Counted from the stretch's first letter, positions 1-9,325 are shown. The stretch is DNA of 64,000 bases from Chromohalobacter beijerinckii (GCF_023061185.1 NZ_JAKGAK010000001.1:124001-188000); one strand, 5' to 3'. Numbers and translations: made by a program. The notes: generated by a model not told the origin, from the letters alone.

Positions 1-500
1 GCGGCGCGTTATTGGCCGCACTCATGGCATTGGGATTTGCCAAAGCCACCGAGCACAGCCGGCTACGTCAAGAGCTGGAACGTCGCCATCGCCTCACGCC
101 GGAAGACTCGATCTGGTCACTCAATCGCCTACGTGAGGATCTGAGCGTTGAATGGTCGCGACGCCAGCGCGAAAACGTCTACGCCGAGCTGATAGTGGTG
201 CGCCCGTATCAACGCGGCCACAATGCTCGATGGCGTCTCAGGGAGCGCCTGGCCGCCCTTATCCACGCCTTCGAGGGATGTTATCGCGTGGATGCACAGA
301 CCTTTGCGGTACTGCTGATTTCAAAGGACGAGCAACACGCCTCCTTACGTCGTGACGCGATCTCGACCGAGCTTCAGGAGCACTGCCGTATACGCATCGC
401 GCCCGTTGCCCCCGATCTCGACCCCATTACGCTGGGCCATGAACTCTCGGTGCAAAACAGCGGCCTGCATTGCCGACAGGAGACAACCGACCATGCCTGA
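1..500 (+). CDS. Membrane protein with degenerate GGDEF-like domain (5' end missing)
   Basis: The frame is open from the left edge, so the start lies outside the window. The visible part begins with the end of a hydrophobic helix (GALLAALMALGF) followed by a charged linker and a soluble domain of about 140 residues. That domain has the layout of a GGDEF domain: an LTPEDSIWSLNRLREDL stretch where diguanylate cyclases have D.LTGL.NR, and YRVDAQTFAVLLIS where they have RYGGDEFAVLL. The GGDEF signature itself is absent, so cyclase activity is not expected. The stop overlaps the start of the next gene by 8 bases, and that gene encodes a similar protein. The GGDEF relationship is my pattern reading; a novel fold is possible. 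Confidence 0.6.
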   Translation, partial: GALLAALMALGFAKATEHSRLRQELERRHRLTPEDSIWSLNRLREDLSVEWSRRQRENVYAELIVVRPYQRGHNARWRLRERLAALIHAFEGCYRVDAQTFAVLLISKDEQHASLRRDAISTELQEHCRIRIAPVAPDLDPITLGHELSVQNSGLHCRQETTDHA

Positions 501-1428
501 GCGTTTTTCGTTGTCACGCCTGCACGCAATGGCATATGCCTGCGGGGCGCTCGTGCTCGCCAGCCTCGCGGCCTGGCACTATCTGATGGGCCATTACCCG
601 CGCATCCTGCCGATCACCTTCCTGACCATCATGGTGGCTGCCGCCGCCCTGATGGCAAAAAACGCTTACGCTCGTCGACTACCCGCCTACCTGGTGTTGA
701 TCAGCGGCTACCTGGCGATTGCCGTGGAAGCGCCTTACCTCGAGGCGTCCGGCGCACTTTGGATGGGGGTCCCCCCGATACTCGCAACGTTGCTATTACC
801 GCCTGGTGCCGCACTCCTCCTCAACGTGTTGCTCGCGCCCATGTGGTTGCTCCTGATCAACTCTGTGCTTTCGACTCCCGCGGGCGGTCTGCAGTACTTC
901 ACACTCGTCATCATCTCGATACTGCCTCTCGGGTGGTACATGCAACAGTCCCGCCTGCTCAAGACCACCGACCAGCTCGATACGCAAAGCGGCATGCTAT
1001 CGCACGACGCCCTCAGCGAACGACTTATCGCCGAGGTCGCTCGCGCCCGCGTATTGAACCAATCGCTGAGTGCGCTAGTCATTCATTTACCTCAACTCGA
1101 CATGGCCAATGAGCAGTTCGGCCAAGCGGCACAAGACACGCTATTGACGACCTTCTGTCAGGTGGTACAACGCAACTCTCGACGTGGCGATGCACTGGGC
1201 CGGCATCGCCATAGCGTCTTTTGGCTGCTGCTTGCGGACGCGGGGGGAGCCGGCGCTCTCATCGTCCGTGAGCGCTTGACGCATGCGCTCAGAGAAACCC
1301 CGCTCCCCGAAACCGGTGCCATCGAGGCCCAGGCTCGTATTTGTCACCTGGCAGGTGACGAGTGCGCCGAACGTTTCGAGCAACGGCTGATCAAGCGTGG
1401 ATTCAACTTGCTGGAGCCCGATACTTGA
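493..1428 (+). CDS. Multi-pass membrane protein with degenerate GGDEF-like C-terminal domain
   Basis: The ATG at 493 lies inside the end of the preceding gene, which indicates translational coupling; the reading frame extends further upstream but overlaps that gene completely. The 311-residue product has about six hydrophobic segments in residues 10-155, then a coiled linker (QQSRLLKTTDQLDTQSG) and a soluble domain. In that domain MLSHDALSERLIAEVARAR matches the start of a GGDEF domain, and GDALGRHRHSVFWLLLADAGG occupies the place of the RYGGDEF signature with every catalytic residue replaced. It is probably a non-catalytic receptor or scaffold, perhaps partnered with its upstream neighbour. 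No ligand or pathway can be read from the sequence. Confidence 0.65.
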   Translation: MPERFSLSRLHAMAYACGALVLASLAAWHYLMGHYPRILPITFLTIMVAAAALMAKNAYARRLPAYLVLISGYLAIAVEAPYLEASGALWMGVPPILATLLLPPGAALLLNVLLAPMWLLLINSVLSTPAGGLQYFTLVIISILPLGWYMQQSRLLKTTDQLDTQSGMLSHDALSERLIAEVARARVLNQSLSALVIHLPQLDMANEQFGQAAQDTLLTTFCQVVQRNSRRGDALGRHRHSVFWLLLADAGGAGALIVRERLTHALRETPLPETGAIEAQARICHLAGDECAERFEQRLIKRGFNLLEPDT

Positions 1429-2834
1429 ACGTGACCGAGTGGCTGTACCAATTCTCTCCCTCGCCGACATTACTGGTCTTGATCGTGCTGTTGGTGGCAC
1501 TGCTCGAGTCGCTCGCCGTGGTTGGCCTGCTGGTGCCCGGCATCGTGATACTGACCGCCGCCGCGTCACTGGCCGGGCATCAGCACCTCCCTTTACCGCT
1601 TTTGTTGGCGGCGGCCTTTGCGGGAGCGACACTCGGTGATGGCCTAAGCTTCTGGCTGGGCTATTCTCAGCGCGAACGCGTGCATCGAATGTGGCCATTC
1701 ACCCGCCACCCCGAATGGCTAGCGCGCGGCGTCAATTTCTTCAAGCGCTATGGCGATTTTTCCATCCTCATCGGTCGCTTCGTGGGGCCGGTACGTCCCA
1801 TCGTGCCGATGGTCGCTGGCATGCTGCACATGCCGACATGGCGCTTTGCCGCCGTCAATATCGCTTCCGCCTTGCTTTGGGCCCCCGCCTACCTATTGCC
1901 CGGTTATCTACTCGGCCATTCATGGGACAAACTCCTCGCCTTGCCTGCAAGCAGCGAACGATGGCTCGTTACCCTGGGGCTCGTGCTGATAACGCTGGGA
2001 TTAGGGTTTTCCTGGTTTCGTCACCATCTCGGGCGCGGCGGCTGGGTTTACATGCGCCTGGCCCGCTTTTCCCGCGCGACGCCGCGCCGGCGACGCCTAT
2101 GGCTCGCCCTGGGCGCCGCTCACCCACGCAACGAAATACCGCTAGCGTCGCTCGCCCTTCTCGTGGTCAGCCTAGTCGCTTTGTGCGGTTGGACGCTTTG
2201 GGTGCTCGATCATCCCGCACCTTCGTTGCCAATGGACCGGCAGATCCAAGCATTGTTGGCACCTCTTGCGGGCAGTTGGCTAGGCGAGTTCAGCACCTTC
2301 ATGGCCCTGAGCGGTGATATCCTGGGCATCATTGCACTGACCCTGCCATGGCTGGTGTGGCTACTGTTTTCGCGACGTATCGCAGCCTTTCTGCATATCA
2401 GCAGTGCGTTGGTGGGTGTCGGGTTCGCCAACTTGGTTTTCAAGCATCTCGCCGGGCGCGCTCGTCCCGATACGCCGGACTACCTCATGGGCTCGTTTTC
2501 CTATCCCAGCGCCCACACCTCGACGAGTATCGTGCTGATTGGCTTGGCGGCAGCGTTCACGGCCGAGGCACTGCCCGCGAAACGCCGGATGTGGGTATAT
2601 TGGGGGGCAACACTAGTGTGTCTGCCAATGGCCCTGTCACGCCTTGTCCTTGGTGTGCATTGGGCCAGCGACCTGATCGGCGGCGCACTCCTCGGCCTAG
2701 TGGTGTGCGCCATTACACGCCTCAGCTATCAGCGCTTCGTACACGTGCCACTCACACCATGCCCATGGCCACCGTTGGTCGTCGCTTCCTTGCTGCTGCT
2801 AGCGGCACGCATTGCCTGGCTACCCTACGTCTAG
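1425..2834 (+). CDS. DedA-PAP2 fusion membrane protein
   Basis: The 469-residue product joins two membrane domains. Residues about 10-200 are a DedA (SNARE-associated/VTT) domain: the family segment GRFVGPVRPIVPMVAGMLHM is intact, and DedA proteins are linked to lipid scrambling and envelope homeostasis. Residues about 260-450 are a PAP2 phosphatase domain with all three catalytic motifs: K-HLAGRA-RP, YPSAH and SRLVLGVHWASD. Such proteins probably dephosphorylate isoprenoid or phosphatidyl lipid phosphates at the periplasmic face. I chose the TTG at 1425 because it overlaps the previous stop (TTGA) and has GGAG 8 bases upstream; GTG at 1431 is the alternative. It appears to be the third gene of the GGDEF-like operon. 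Confidence 0.85.
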   Translation: MNVTEWLYQFSPSPTLLVLIVLLVALLESLAVVGLLVPGIVILTAAASLAGHQHLPLPLLLAAAFAGATLGDGLSFWLGYSQRERVHRMWPFTRHPEWLARGVNFFKRYGDFSILIGRFVGPVRPIVPMVAGMLHMPTWRFAAVNIASALLWAPAYLLPGYLLGHSWDKLLALPASSERWLVTLGLVLITLGLGFSWFRHHLGRGGWVYMRLARFSRATPRRRRLWLALGAAHPRNEIPLASLALLVVSLVALCGWTLWVLDHPAPSLPMDRQIQALLAPLAGSWLGEFSTFMALSGDILGIIALTLPWLVWLLFSRRIAAFLHISSALVGVGFANLVFKHLAGRARPDTPDYLMGSFSYPSAHTSTSIVLIGLAAAFTAEALPAKRRMWVYWGATLVCLPMALSRLVLGVHWASDLIGGALLGLVVCAITRLSYQRFVHVPLTPCPWPPLVVASLLLLAARIAWLPYV

Positions 2835-2859
2835 GTCGAGCATCCGCGACAGGCAACGT

Positions 2860-3483
2860 TCAGCCCAACGCCAACCAGACGCCTACGCCCACCATCAAGC
2901 TGCCCGCCACCCGATTCAGCAAGCGCACATTGCCGTCGCGACGCAGGAAGCGACTGGCGGTGCGGCCACCGCCGGCATAAATCAGCAAGCAAGTCAGCTC
3001 CAAAGTGAGGATCACCCCCACCAAGACCGCCAACTGCGGCGCCATCGGCCGGCTAGCGTCCAGGAAGGGCGGTAGCAGTGCGATAAAGAACGCCCAGCCC
3101 TTGGGGTTGGCGACGGCCGTGACAAAGCCCTGAATCACCAACTGCAACGATGAGACGCTAGGTGCCGCATCGTTGGCGTCAGGGATCGCCATGCGACCCT
3201 TGGAACGCCACATCATCACGCCGAGATAGATCAGGTAGGCGCCCCCGAGCCACTTGAAGGCCGCGAATACCTCGGGATAACGCAGCATCAGCGTCGCCAC
3301 GCCGATCACCGCCGAAACCGCCACTAGACCGACACCCACCAACTCGCCGAGCATCATCCACATGGCGCGGCGCACGCCTATTGTCATGCCCAGCGTCATG
3401 GAAAGCGTCATACACATGCCCGGCGTCAACGAGACCATGAAAAATGTCGGTACGAAGACCGACAGCACCGATAGGTTGATCAT
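2860..3483 (-). CDS. LysE/RhtB-family amino acid exporter
   Basis: This 207-residue inner-membrane protein has the six-helix layout and usual length of LysE/RhtB translocators, with the family signature near the N-terminus ([17 protein letters not shown], about residues 20-36) and the conserved [21 protein letters not shown] segment near residue 115. Members export amino acids or homoserine lactones, but the substrate cannot be predicted. Its ATG overlaps the TGA of ubiX by four bases, so it is the last gene of an mpl-ubiX-lysE-type transcription unit. It faces the DedA-PAP2 gene tail to tail across 25 bases. Confidence 0.85.
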   Translation of the reverse strand: MINLSVLSVFVPTFFMVSLTPGMCMTLSMTLGMTIGVRRAMWMMLGELVGVGLVAVSAVIGVATLMLRYPEVFAAFKWLGGAYLIYLGVMMWRSKGRMAIPDANDAAPSVSSLQLVIQGFVTAVANPKGWAFFIALLPPFLDASRPMAPQLAVLVGVILTLELTCLLIYAGGGRTASRFLRRDGNVRLLNRVAGSLMVGVGVWLALG

Positions 3484-4106
3484 GTCGACTCCCCCCAGCG
3501 CGGCATCAGCGTGTGGGCGATGTTCAACTGGTTGAGGATCCGGGCCACGATGAAGTCGATCATGTCATCGAGTGTCTGCGGGCGGTGATAGAATCCCGGC
3601 GCTGCGGGAAGTATCACCGCGCCCATGCGCGTAAGCGCCAGCATGTGCTCGAGATGAATGGCCGAAAACGGCGTCTCGCGGGGCACGAGGATGAGCTGGC
3701 GACGCTCCTTGAGCGCCACATCGGCGGCACGCTCGATCAGGTTGTTGCTCGCGCCGGTGGCGACCGCCGATAGCGTTCCCGTCGAACAGGGACAGATCAC
3801 CATGGCACTGGGCGCACCCGACCCAGAGGCCACGGGCGCCATCCAGTCCTCGCGGCCGAAGCAGCGAATCTGCCCCGGCGCGGCACCACTTCGCTCTCTC
3901 AACGCTTCACTCAGACGCTCGGGATTCGACGGCAAACTCACGTCGGTCTCGGTGGCGATCACCATCTGCGCAGCCTTGGAGATCAGCACCAGCACCTGAT
4001 GGCGCGCCGCCACCAGGCAATCGATGAGACGTAGCCCGTACTGCGCCCCGGATGCCCCCGTCAACGCCACGGTGACAGGCGCTTCGAACATTGCTTCATC
4101 CGCCAT
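3480..4106 (-). CDS. ubiX: UbiX flavin prenyltransferase
   Basis: UbiX attaches dimethylallyl phosphate to FMN, making the prenylated FMN cofactor used by the UbiD decarboxylase in ubiquinone synthesis. The 208-residue product shows the flavoprotein nucleotide loop [16 protein letters not shown], the [26 protein letters not shown] segment, and the conserved [38 protein letters not shown] region. I chose the ATG at 4106 ([10 protein letters not shown]); an ATG at 4091 would also keep the whole domain. The gene overlaps the end of mpl by 11 bases and the start of the LysE-type gene by 4, so the three are probably co-transcribed. Confidence 0.93.
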   Translation of the reverse strand: MADEAMFEAPVTVALTGASGAQYGLRLIDCLVAARHQVLVLISKAAQMVIATETDVSLPSNPERLSEALRERSGAAPGQIRCFGREDWMAPVASGSGAPSAMVICPCSTGTLSAVATGASNNLIERAADVALKERRQLILVPRETPFSAIHLEHMLALTRMGAVILPAAPGFYHRPQTLDDMIDFIVARILNQLNIAHTLMPRWGEST

Positions 4107-5466
4107 GCCGCACCTCCAGAGCCGCGAGCAATTTCTCGTGGATGCCCTCGAAGGCACCGTTCGACATCACCACGATACGGTCACCCGAACGCGCCTCGGC
4201 CACGATGGCCTCGATCAGGGCCGACATATCGTCGCTTACCGTCGCCGGCACCGGACAGGCCGCTGCCAATGCGTCCAGCGACCATGTCACCTCCAGCGGC
4301 TGGTACCACCACACGCGGTCCGCCGCCGCTACGCTTTCCGGCAAGCGCTCGCGCATACTGCCCAGGCGCATCGTATTGGAGCGCGGTTCGATCACCGCCA
4401 GCAGCCGCCCCGCGTCGGTCGCCGCCCCCAGCCCCTCGAGCGTGGCGGCGATGGCCGTGGGATGGTGGGCGAAATCGTCGATGACCTGAATACCATCGAC
4501 CTCACCGCGCACTTCCTGACGCCGCCGAGGCGATTCGAAACGCGATAACGCTGCTGCGCCCTCTTCCAGCGCTACTCCGCAGACCGACGCCGCGGCCAGG
4601 GCCGCCACCGCGTTGGCGACGTTGTGCTCCCCGCTCAGCGCCCAGTCGACGTGCGCGACACGCTCGCCATGGCTCACCGCAAAGCGACGGCCATCGGCGC
4701 TTTCCAGCCGCCACTGCCATTGCGCATCGTCGGTGGCGCCGAAACGCACGACGGGGCTCCAGCAACCTTGCGCCAGCACCCGCTCGAGCGCTGGCTCTCC
4801 AGCCGCCACGACCAACTGTCCATTGCCGGGGACGGTGCGCACCAGATGATGAAACTGACGTTCGATGGCGGCCAGATCGGGGAAGATATCCGCGTGATCG
4901 AACTCGAGATTACCCAGCACCGCGACATCGGGGCGGTAGTGGACGAACTTGGAACGCTTGTCGAAGAAAGCCGTGTCGTATTCATCCGCCTCGACCACGA
5001 ACGGCGCGCCGGCCTCTCCTAGACGCGAGGACACGCCCAGGTTGCGGGGCACGCCGCCGATCAAGAACCCAGGGGCGTGGCCGCTCGCTTCCAGGATCCA
5101 CGTCAATAAACTGGCAGTCGTAGTCTTGCCATGAGTCCCCGCCACCGCCACCACTTGTCGCCCCGGCAGGACATGCTCAGCGAGCCATTGCGGTCCCGAG
5201 ACGTAGGGCAATTTGGCATTGAGCACGGCCTCCACCTCAGGATTGCCGCGCGACAACGCGTTGCCAATGATCACGAGGTCGGGGCGCGGCATCAGATTGT
5301 CGGCGTCATACCCTTCGCAAAGGGCGATGCCAGCCTCTTCGAGCTGAGTGCTCATCGGCGGATAGACATTGGCATCCGAGCCGCTAACATGATGTCCGAG
5401 CGCCTTGGCCAACCGCGCCAGACTCCCCATGAACGTACCGCAAACCCCTAAAATATGGACGTGCAT
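4096..5466 (-). CDS. mpl: Mpl, UDP-N-acetylmuramate:tripeptide ligase
   Basis: Mpl recycles cell-wall peptide: it ligates L-Ala-gamma-D-Glu-meso-DAP to UDP-MurNAc in the cytoplasm using ATP. The 456-residue length is typical. It starts with [21 protein letters not shown], the N-terminal Rossmann loop of the family, then the Mur-ligase P-loop [20 protein letters not shown] near residue 107, [26 protein letters not shown], and the C-terminal [10 protein letters not shown] segment. It is the first gene of a minus-strand unit with ubiX and the LysE-type exporter, and is divergent from the phosphofructokinase gene across about 140 bases that must hold both promoters. Confidence 0.95.
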   Translation of the reverse strand: MHVHILGVCGTFMGSLARLAKALGHHVSGSDANVYPPMSTQLEEAGIALCEGYDADNLMPRPDLVIIGNALSRGNPEVEAVLNAKLPYVSGPQWLAEHVLPGRQVVAVAGTHGKTTTASLLTWILEASGHAPGFLIGGVPRNLGVSSRLGEAGAPFVVEADEYDTAFFDKRSKFVHYRPDVAVLGNLEFDHADIFPDLAAIERQFHHLVRTVPGNGQLVVAAGEPALERVLAQGCWSPVVRFGATDDAQWQWRLESADGRRFAVSHGERVAHVDWALSGEHNVANAVAALAAASVCGVALEEGAAALSRFESPRRRQEVRGEVDGIQVIDDFAHHPTAIAATLEGLGAATDAGRLLAVIEPRSNTMRLGSMRERLPESVAAADRVWWYQPLEVTWSLDALAAACPVPATVSDDMSALIEAIVAEARSGDRIVVMSNGAFEGIHEKLLAALEVRHGG

Positions 5467-5608
5467 CTGAGCCTCCTGCCGTGATGCGGCGAGCCTAGCA
5501 TGGCGCCGCGCGGCCCACCAGCCGAGCGCCGCGGCATAGGCATCGACCGTCGATGTCGGCTATCATTCGCTCATTCATGCGCCCAGACCCAGGAGCACCA
5601 TAAGTCCC

Positions 5609-6868
5609 ATGGCCCAGCACAATGCCTTTTACGCCCAGTCCGGTGGCGTCACCGCCGTCATCAACGCCAGCGCCTGCGGCGTCATCGAGACCTGTCGTCG
5701 CCATTCGGACAAGATCGGCAAGGTCTACGCCGGCCACAACGGCATCATCGGCGCCTTGACCGAGGACCTGATCGACGTTTCCCAGGAAAGCGACGAGGCG
5801 ATTGCCGCACTGCGCCACACCCCAGGCGGCGCGTTTGGTTCCTGCCGCTACAAGCTCAAGGACATCGAGACGCATCGTGCGCAATACGAGCGCCTCATCG
5901 AGGTGTTCAAGGCGCATGACATCCGCTATTTCTTCTATAACGGCGGCGGCGACAGCGCCGACACTTGCCTAAAGGTGTCGCAGCTCTCGGAAAAGATGGG
6001 CTACCCGCTGACCGCGATTCACGTTCCCAAGACCGTCGACAACGACCTGCCGATCACCGACAACTCGCCCGGCTTCGGTAGCGTGGCCAAGTACATCGCC
6101 ACCTCGACCCGCGAAGCGGCGCTGGATATCGCCTCCATGTGCGCCACTTCCACCAAGGTATTCGTGCTCGAAGTGATGGGCCGTCATGCGGGCTGGATCG
6201 CCGCCGCCGGCGCCTTGGCGGGCAACGGCGAAGGCGAGCCTCCTCACTTGGTCATCTTCCCCGAACTTCCCTTCCAGCGCGCCCAGGTCATGCAGCGCGT
6301 CGACGAGGCCGTCAAGAAGTACGGCTATTGCGTCATCGTGGTCTCCGAGGGCGCCCGTTACGAAGATGGCACCTTCCTCGCCGACGCCGGCAATACCGAC
6401 GCCTTCGGCCACCGCCAGCTGGGCGGCGTGGCGCCGACGCTTGCCGGTATGATCAAGCAGGATCTGGGCTACAAGTACCACTGGGCGGTCGCCGACTACC
6501 TGCAACGCGCAGCGCGCCACCTGGCCTCCAAGACCGATGTCGAACAAGCCTATGCCGTGGGCCAGAAGGCCGTCGAGCTAGCCTTGGAAGGCAAGAACGC
6601 CATGATGCCGACCATCAAACGCGTCAGCGAAACGCCTTACGAATGGCGTATCGAGGCAGCGCCGCTGGCGGAAGTGGCCAACAAGGAAAAATTCATGCCC
6701 CGCGAGTACATTCGCGAGGACGGCTTCGGCATCACGGAGGCGGGGCGTCGTTATCTCTCGCCGCTGATCCAGGGCGAAGACTTCCCACCATTCGAAAACG
6801 GACTGCCCAAGGTAGCCAAGCTCGATAAAATCAAAGTCGCCCGCAAACTGCCCACCTTCGAGCTCTGA
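5609..6868 (+). CDS. pfp: 6-phosphofructokinase, probably pyrophosphate-dependent
   Basis: This enzyme phosphorylates fructose 6-phosphate at C1. The 419-residue product has the phosphofructokinase loops FYAQSGGVTAVINAS at the N-terminus, GGGDSADT at residues 112-119, PKTVDNDLPITD from residue 140, and VLEVMGRHAGWIAA. In ATP-dependent bacterial enzymes the first loop reads GGDGS; an Asp at the second variable position (D115 here), as in pyrophosphate-dependent enzymes, argues that PPi is the donor. That makes the reaction reversible and usable for gluconeogenesis. The gene stands alone, divergent from mpl, and ends at a strong hairpin terminator. Family assignment is firm; donor specificity is inferred. 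Confidence 0.88.
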   Translation: MAQHNAFYAQSGGVTAVINASACGVIETCRRHSDKIGKVYAGHNGIIGALTEDLIDVSQESDEAIAALRHTPGGAFGSCRYKLKDIETHRAQYERLIEVFKAHDIRYFFYNGGGDSADTCLKVSQLSEKMGYPLTAIHVPKTVDNDLPITDNSPGFGSVAKYIATSTREAALDIASMCATSTKVFVLEVMGRHAGWIAAAGALAGNGEGEPPHLVIFPELPFQRAQVMQRVDEAVKKYGYCVIVVSEGARYEDGTFLADAGNTDAFGHRQLGGVAPTLAGMIKQDLGYKYHWAVADYLQRAARHLASKTDVEQAYAVGQKAVELALEGKNAMMPTIKRVSETPYEWRIEAAPLAEVANKEKFMPREYIREDGFGITEAGRRYLSPLIQGEDFPPFENGLPKVAKLDKIKVARKLPTFEL

Positions 6869-6895
6869 CGCGTTTTATCGATCGACGACACACCA

Positions 6896-6925
6896 CGCCC
6901 CAGCTTAATGAGCTGGGGCGTTTGT
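6896..6925 (+). terminator. Rho-independent terminator of pfp
   Basis: A perfect 10-bp stem (CGCCCCAGCT at 6896-6905 with AGCTGGGGCG at 6911-6920) encloses a 5-base loop and is followed by TTTGT. It lies 27 bases past the phosphofructokinase stop and before the convergent moeB gene. Confidence 0.85.
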
Positions 6926-7002
6926 ATGAGCTCGGTAATTCACACTCGCTCAAGACACAGCCTATTCGGCAAACAATCACCATAGTGGCGTGCCCCCCAA
7001 CA

Positions 7003-7767
7003 TCAGGCGGGATTAGACGCGCTGCAGACAGGGCACGCCGGATCGCGACCGACATTGAAGCGCCGCCACTCGCCACTCAGCGCATCGAAAGTCGCCAGCC
7101 CACGATGAGGATGCCCGATACCGGCGAGCAACTTGAGTGCCTCGAGCGCCTGAAAAGTACCGATGACCCCTACCAGTGGCGCGATCACCCCGTTTTCAGC
7201 ACAGCGCAGCGCATCGTCGTCGCTGTCCTCGCCATACACGCAGGCGTAACAGGGTGAGTTGGCATCACGCGTATCAAAGACAGCCAATTGCCCCGAGAAG
7301 CGAATGGCCGCCCCCGAGACCAGCGGTGTCTGCGCCGCAACGCAAGCACGATTGATGGCATAGCGGCTGGAAAAACGATCCGTACAGTCGAGCACGACAT
7401 CCGCCGCCGCTACCGCACTCTCGAGCCCTTCTCCCCCGAGACGCGAGGCGATGACCTCTACCTCGCAGCCGGTATTAAGGCGCCGCGCCGCCGCCGCCGC
7501 CGATTCCGCTTTAGCGTGTCCTACGTCACTCTCGCCATGCGCGATCTGGCGCTGCAGGTTGGAAAGCTCGACCACATCGTCATCCGCGATCGACAACCGC
7601 CCCACCCCCGCAGCGGCCAGATACAGCGCCGCCGGCGAGCCCAATCCACCGGCACCAATGATCAGCGCATGGCCTTCGAGCAAACGCTGCTGTCCGTCCA
7701 CATCGAGCTGTTCGAGCATGATCTGGCGGCTATAGCGCAGTAACGCGGTATCGTCCATTTCCTTCAT
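7003..7767 (-). CDS. moeB: MoeB/ThiF-family adenylyltransferase
   Basis: MoeB adenylates the C-terminus of the small sulfur carrier MoaD during molybdopterin synthesis; ThiF does the same for ThiS. The 254-residue protein has RYSRQIMLEQLDVDGQQRLL at the N-terminus, the ATP-binding loop GAGGLGSPAALYLAAAGVG near residue 38, DDDVVELSNLQRQIAH, and the two zinc-binding pairs CYAC (about residue 175) and CPVC near the C-terminus. The neighbourhood prfA-prmC-moeB is the usual one for moeB in Pseudomonas relatives, although here a regulator gene sits between. An ATG three codons further in is an alternative start. MoeB is favoured over ThiF by context only. Confidence 0.88.
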   Translation of the reverse strand: MKEMDDTALLRYSRQIMLEQLDVDGQQRLLEGHALIIGAGGLGSPAALYLAAAGVGRLSIADDDVVELSNLQRQIAHGESDVGHAKAESAAAAARRLNTGCEVEVIASRLGGEGLESAVAAADVVLDCTDRFSSRYAINRACVAAQTPLVSGAAIRFSGQLAVFDTRDANSPCYACVYGEDSDDDALRCAENGVIAPLVGVIGTFQALEALKLLAGIGHPHRGLATFDALSGEWRRFNVGRDPACPVCSASNPA

Positions 7768-7814
7768 GTGAGTCCATCGCCTCCAAGTGGAGAGCGCCTC
7801 CCGGCATGCGCCCG

Positions 7815-8312
7815 TCAGGTATCGAGCTGCTCGGTGTCAGGCACATGCAACGAGACATCCTCTTTGACCTCTTCCATGACCACGTAACTCTTGGACTCCT
7901 TGACCCCGGGCAGCGTCAATACGACATCGCCGAGCAACTGACGATAAGCGGACATCTCCGGAATCCGGCACTTGAGGATGTAATCGAACTGCCCTGATAC
8001 CAGATGACATTCCTGAATCTGCGGTAGCTTGGCCACGGCCCGGCGAAATTCGTCGAACACCGCCGGCGACTGTGTCTCCAGGCTGATCTCGACGAACACT
8101 AGCAAGTTGGCCTTGAGCGCCTTGGGGTCGAGCAACGCCTTGTAACCGCGGATGATACCGGCCTTCTCAAGGCGTTTGACGCGCTCCAGGCACGGCGTGG
8201 TAGATAAGCCAACCTGGGACGCCAGGTCGACATAGGAAATACGCGCGTTGTCCTGCAGGCAACGCAAGATATTGAGATCGATACGATCCAACGAACGGGT
8301 CTTGGCTTTCAT
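7815..8312 (-). CDS. lrp: Lrp/AsnC-family transcriptional regulator
   Basis: The 165-residue product matches enteric Lrp closely: an N-terminal winged helix-turn-helix (LDRIDLNILRCLQDNARISYVDLASQVGLSTTPCLERVKRLEKAGII, about residues 8-54) followed by the ligand-binding domain with LVFVEISLE, IQECHLVSGQFDYILKCRIPEMSAYRQLLGD and the C-terminal SYVVMEEVKED. Lrp-type proteins bind DNA as octamers or dimers and respond to amino acids such as leucine. I start it at the ATG at 8312; a TTG at 8333 extends the frame by seven residues unlike the family. It interrupts the usual prmC-moeB adjacency. Direct targets cannot be seen here. Confidence 0.9.
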   Translation of the reverse strand: MKAKTRSLDRIDLNILRCLQDNARISYVDLASQVGLSTTPCLERVKRLEKAGIIRGYKALLDPKALKANLLVFVEISLETQSPAVFDEFRRAVAKLPQIQECHLVSGQFDYILKCRIPEMSAYRQLLGDVVLTLPGVKESKSYVVMEEVKEDVSLHVPDTEQLDT

Positions 8313-8467
8313 TATATTGTTGTTCCGAGACAATGAATGACAGGAGGCATTGCCACCCGAGCCCTATGACAGGTGATGTTTCCCTAGAGAGCTCATCGAT
8401 GCGAGACGTATTACTACCACAATCATCGCCCGCGCCTCCAGGCAACCGACGTTGCTATTTACCGCGG

Positions 8468-9325
8468 TCAATGTTGACCATCCTCCATCGCAGGCGCACG
8501 CCCCAGCGTGAGGCGTTCACGCGCGCCGAGATCCACGATGCTGACGACATCGGTGTACCCAGCTTGCGTGAGTGCCTCACGAACCTGCGCTGCCTGCTCC
8601 CAGCCATGCTCCAGCCCTAACCAGCCATCTGCCACGAGGTGTGCACGCGCAGTCCTCGCGAGATGGTACAAATCGGCCAGCCCGGCATCGCCCGCCACCA
8701 GCGCCGAACGCGGTTCGAAGCGCACATCGCCCTGCGCGAGATGTGGGTCATCCTCGGCGATATAAGGCGGATTGGCCGCGATCACGTCGAACGTCTCATT
8801 GCCGAGAGCAGAGAACCAGTCGCTGACCCAAAAGGTGACGTTGCTCAGCGCTAGGCGCGTCGCATTAGCCGTCGCCAAGTGCACGGCGCTGGGCACCTTG
8901 TCGACCCCGATGACATGCCACTCCGGCCGCTCCGAGGCCAGCGCAAGGGCAATGGCGCCCGTCCCCGTGCCCAGGTCGAGCGCTTTTCCTGGTCCATGCG
9001 GCATCTTCGCCAACAGTGCCTCGACCAGGCACTCGGTATCGGGCCGTGGGATCAGGGTCGCCTCATCGACACGCAGTGGTAGCCCCCAGAACTCGCGTTC
9101 GCCGATGAGATACGCCACGGGATGGCCCAGCGCCCGTGCCGCCACCAGCGCCTCGAAACGCGCCCGGGGCACACCTGCGAGTTCGCGATCACCCCAAGCA
9201 TATAGCCAGGCGCGTGTCACCGAGGCCGCGTGCATCATCAGCACTTCGGCATCCAGGCGCGGTGAGGCACTGCCCGCCTGCTGCAACCGCCGTGATGCAC
9301 GCGCCAGCAAGGTATCGTAGGTCAT
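8468..9325 (-). CDS. prmC: PrmC, release factor glutamine methyltransferase
   Basis: PrmC (HemK) methylates the glutamine of the GGQ motif in release factors RF1 and RF2, using S-adenosylmethionine. The 285-residue protein has the family N-terminal domain (LGHPVAYLIGEREFWGLPLRVDEATLIPRPDTECLVE), the SAM-binding loop ALDLGTGTGAIALALA near residue 117, and the catalytic NPPY motif (AANPPYIAEDDPHL). Its ATG shares one base with the TGA of prfA (TGATG), so it is translationally coupled to the gene for its own substrate. Confidence 0.96.
   Translation of the reverse strand: MTYDTLLARASRRLQQAGSASPRLDAEVLMMHAASVTRAWLYAWGDRELAGVPRARFEALVAARALGHPVAYLIGEREFWGLPLRVDEATLIPRPDTECLVEALLAKMPHGPGKALDLGTGTGAIALALASERPEWHVIGVDKVPSAVHLATANATRLALSNVTFWVSDWFSALGNETFDVIAANPPYIAEDDPHLAQGDVRFEPRSALVAGDAGLADLYHLARTARAHLVADGWLGLEHGWEQAAQVREALTQAGYTDVVSIVDLGARERLTLGRAPAMEDGQH

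Noticed and set aside
5495-5917. Minus-strand open frame of 140 codons opposite pfp
   Set aside because: It is antisense to a well-supported gene and reflects third-position G+C bias, as do most long shadow frames in this window.
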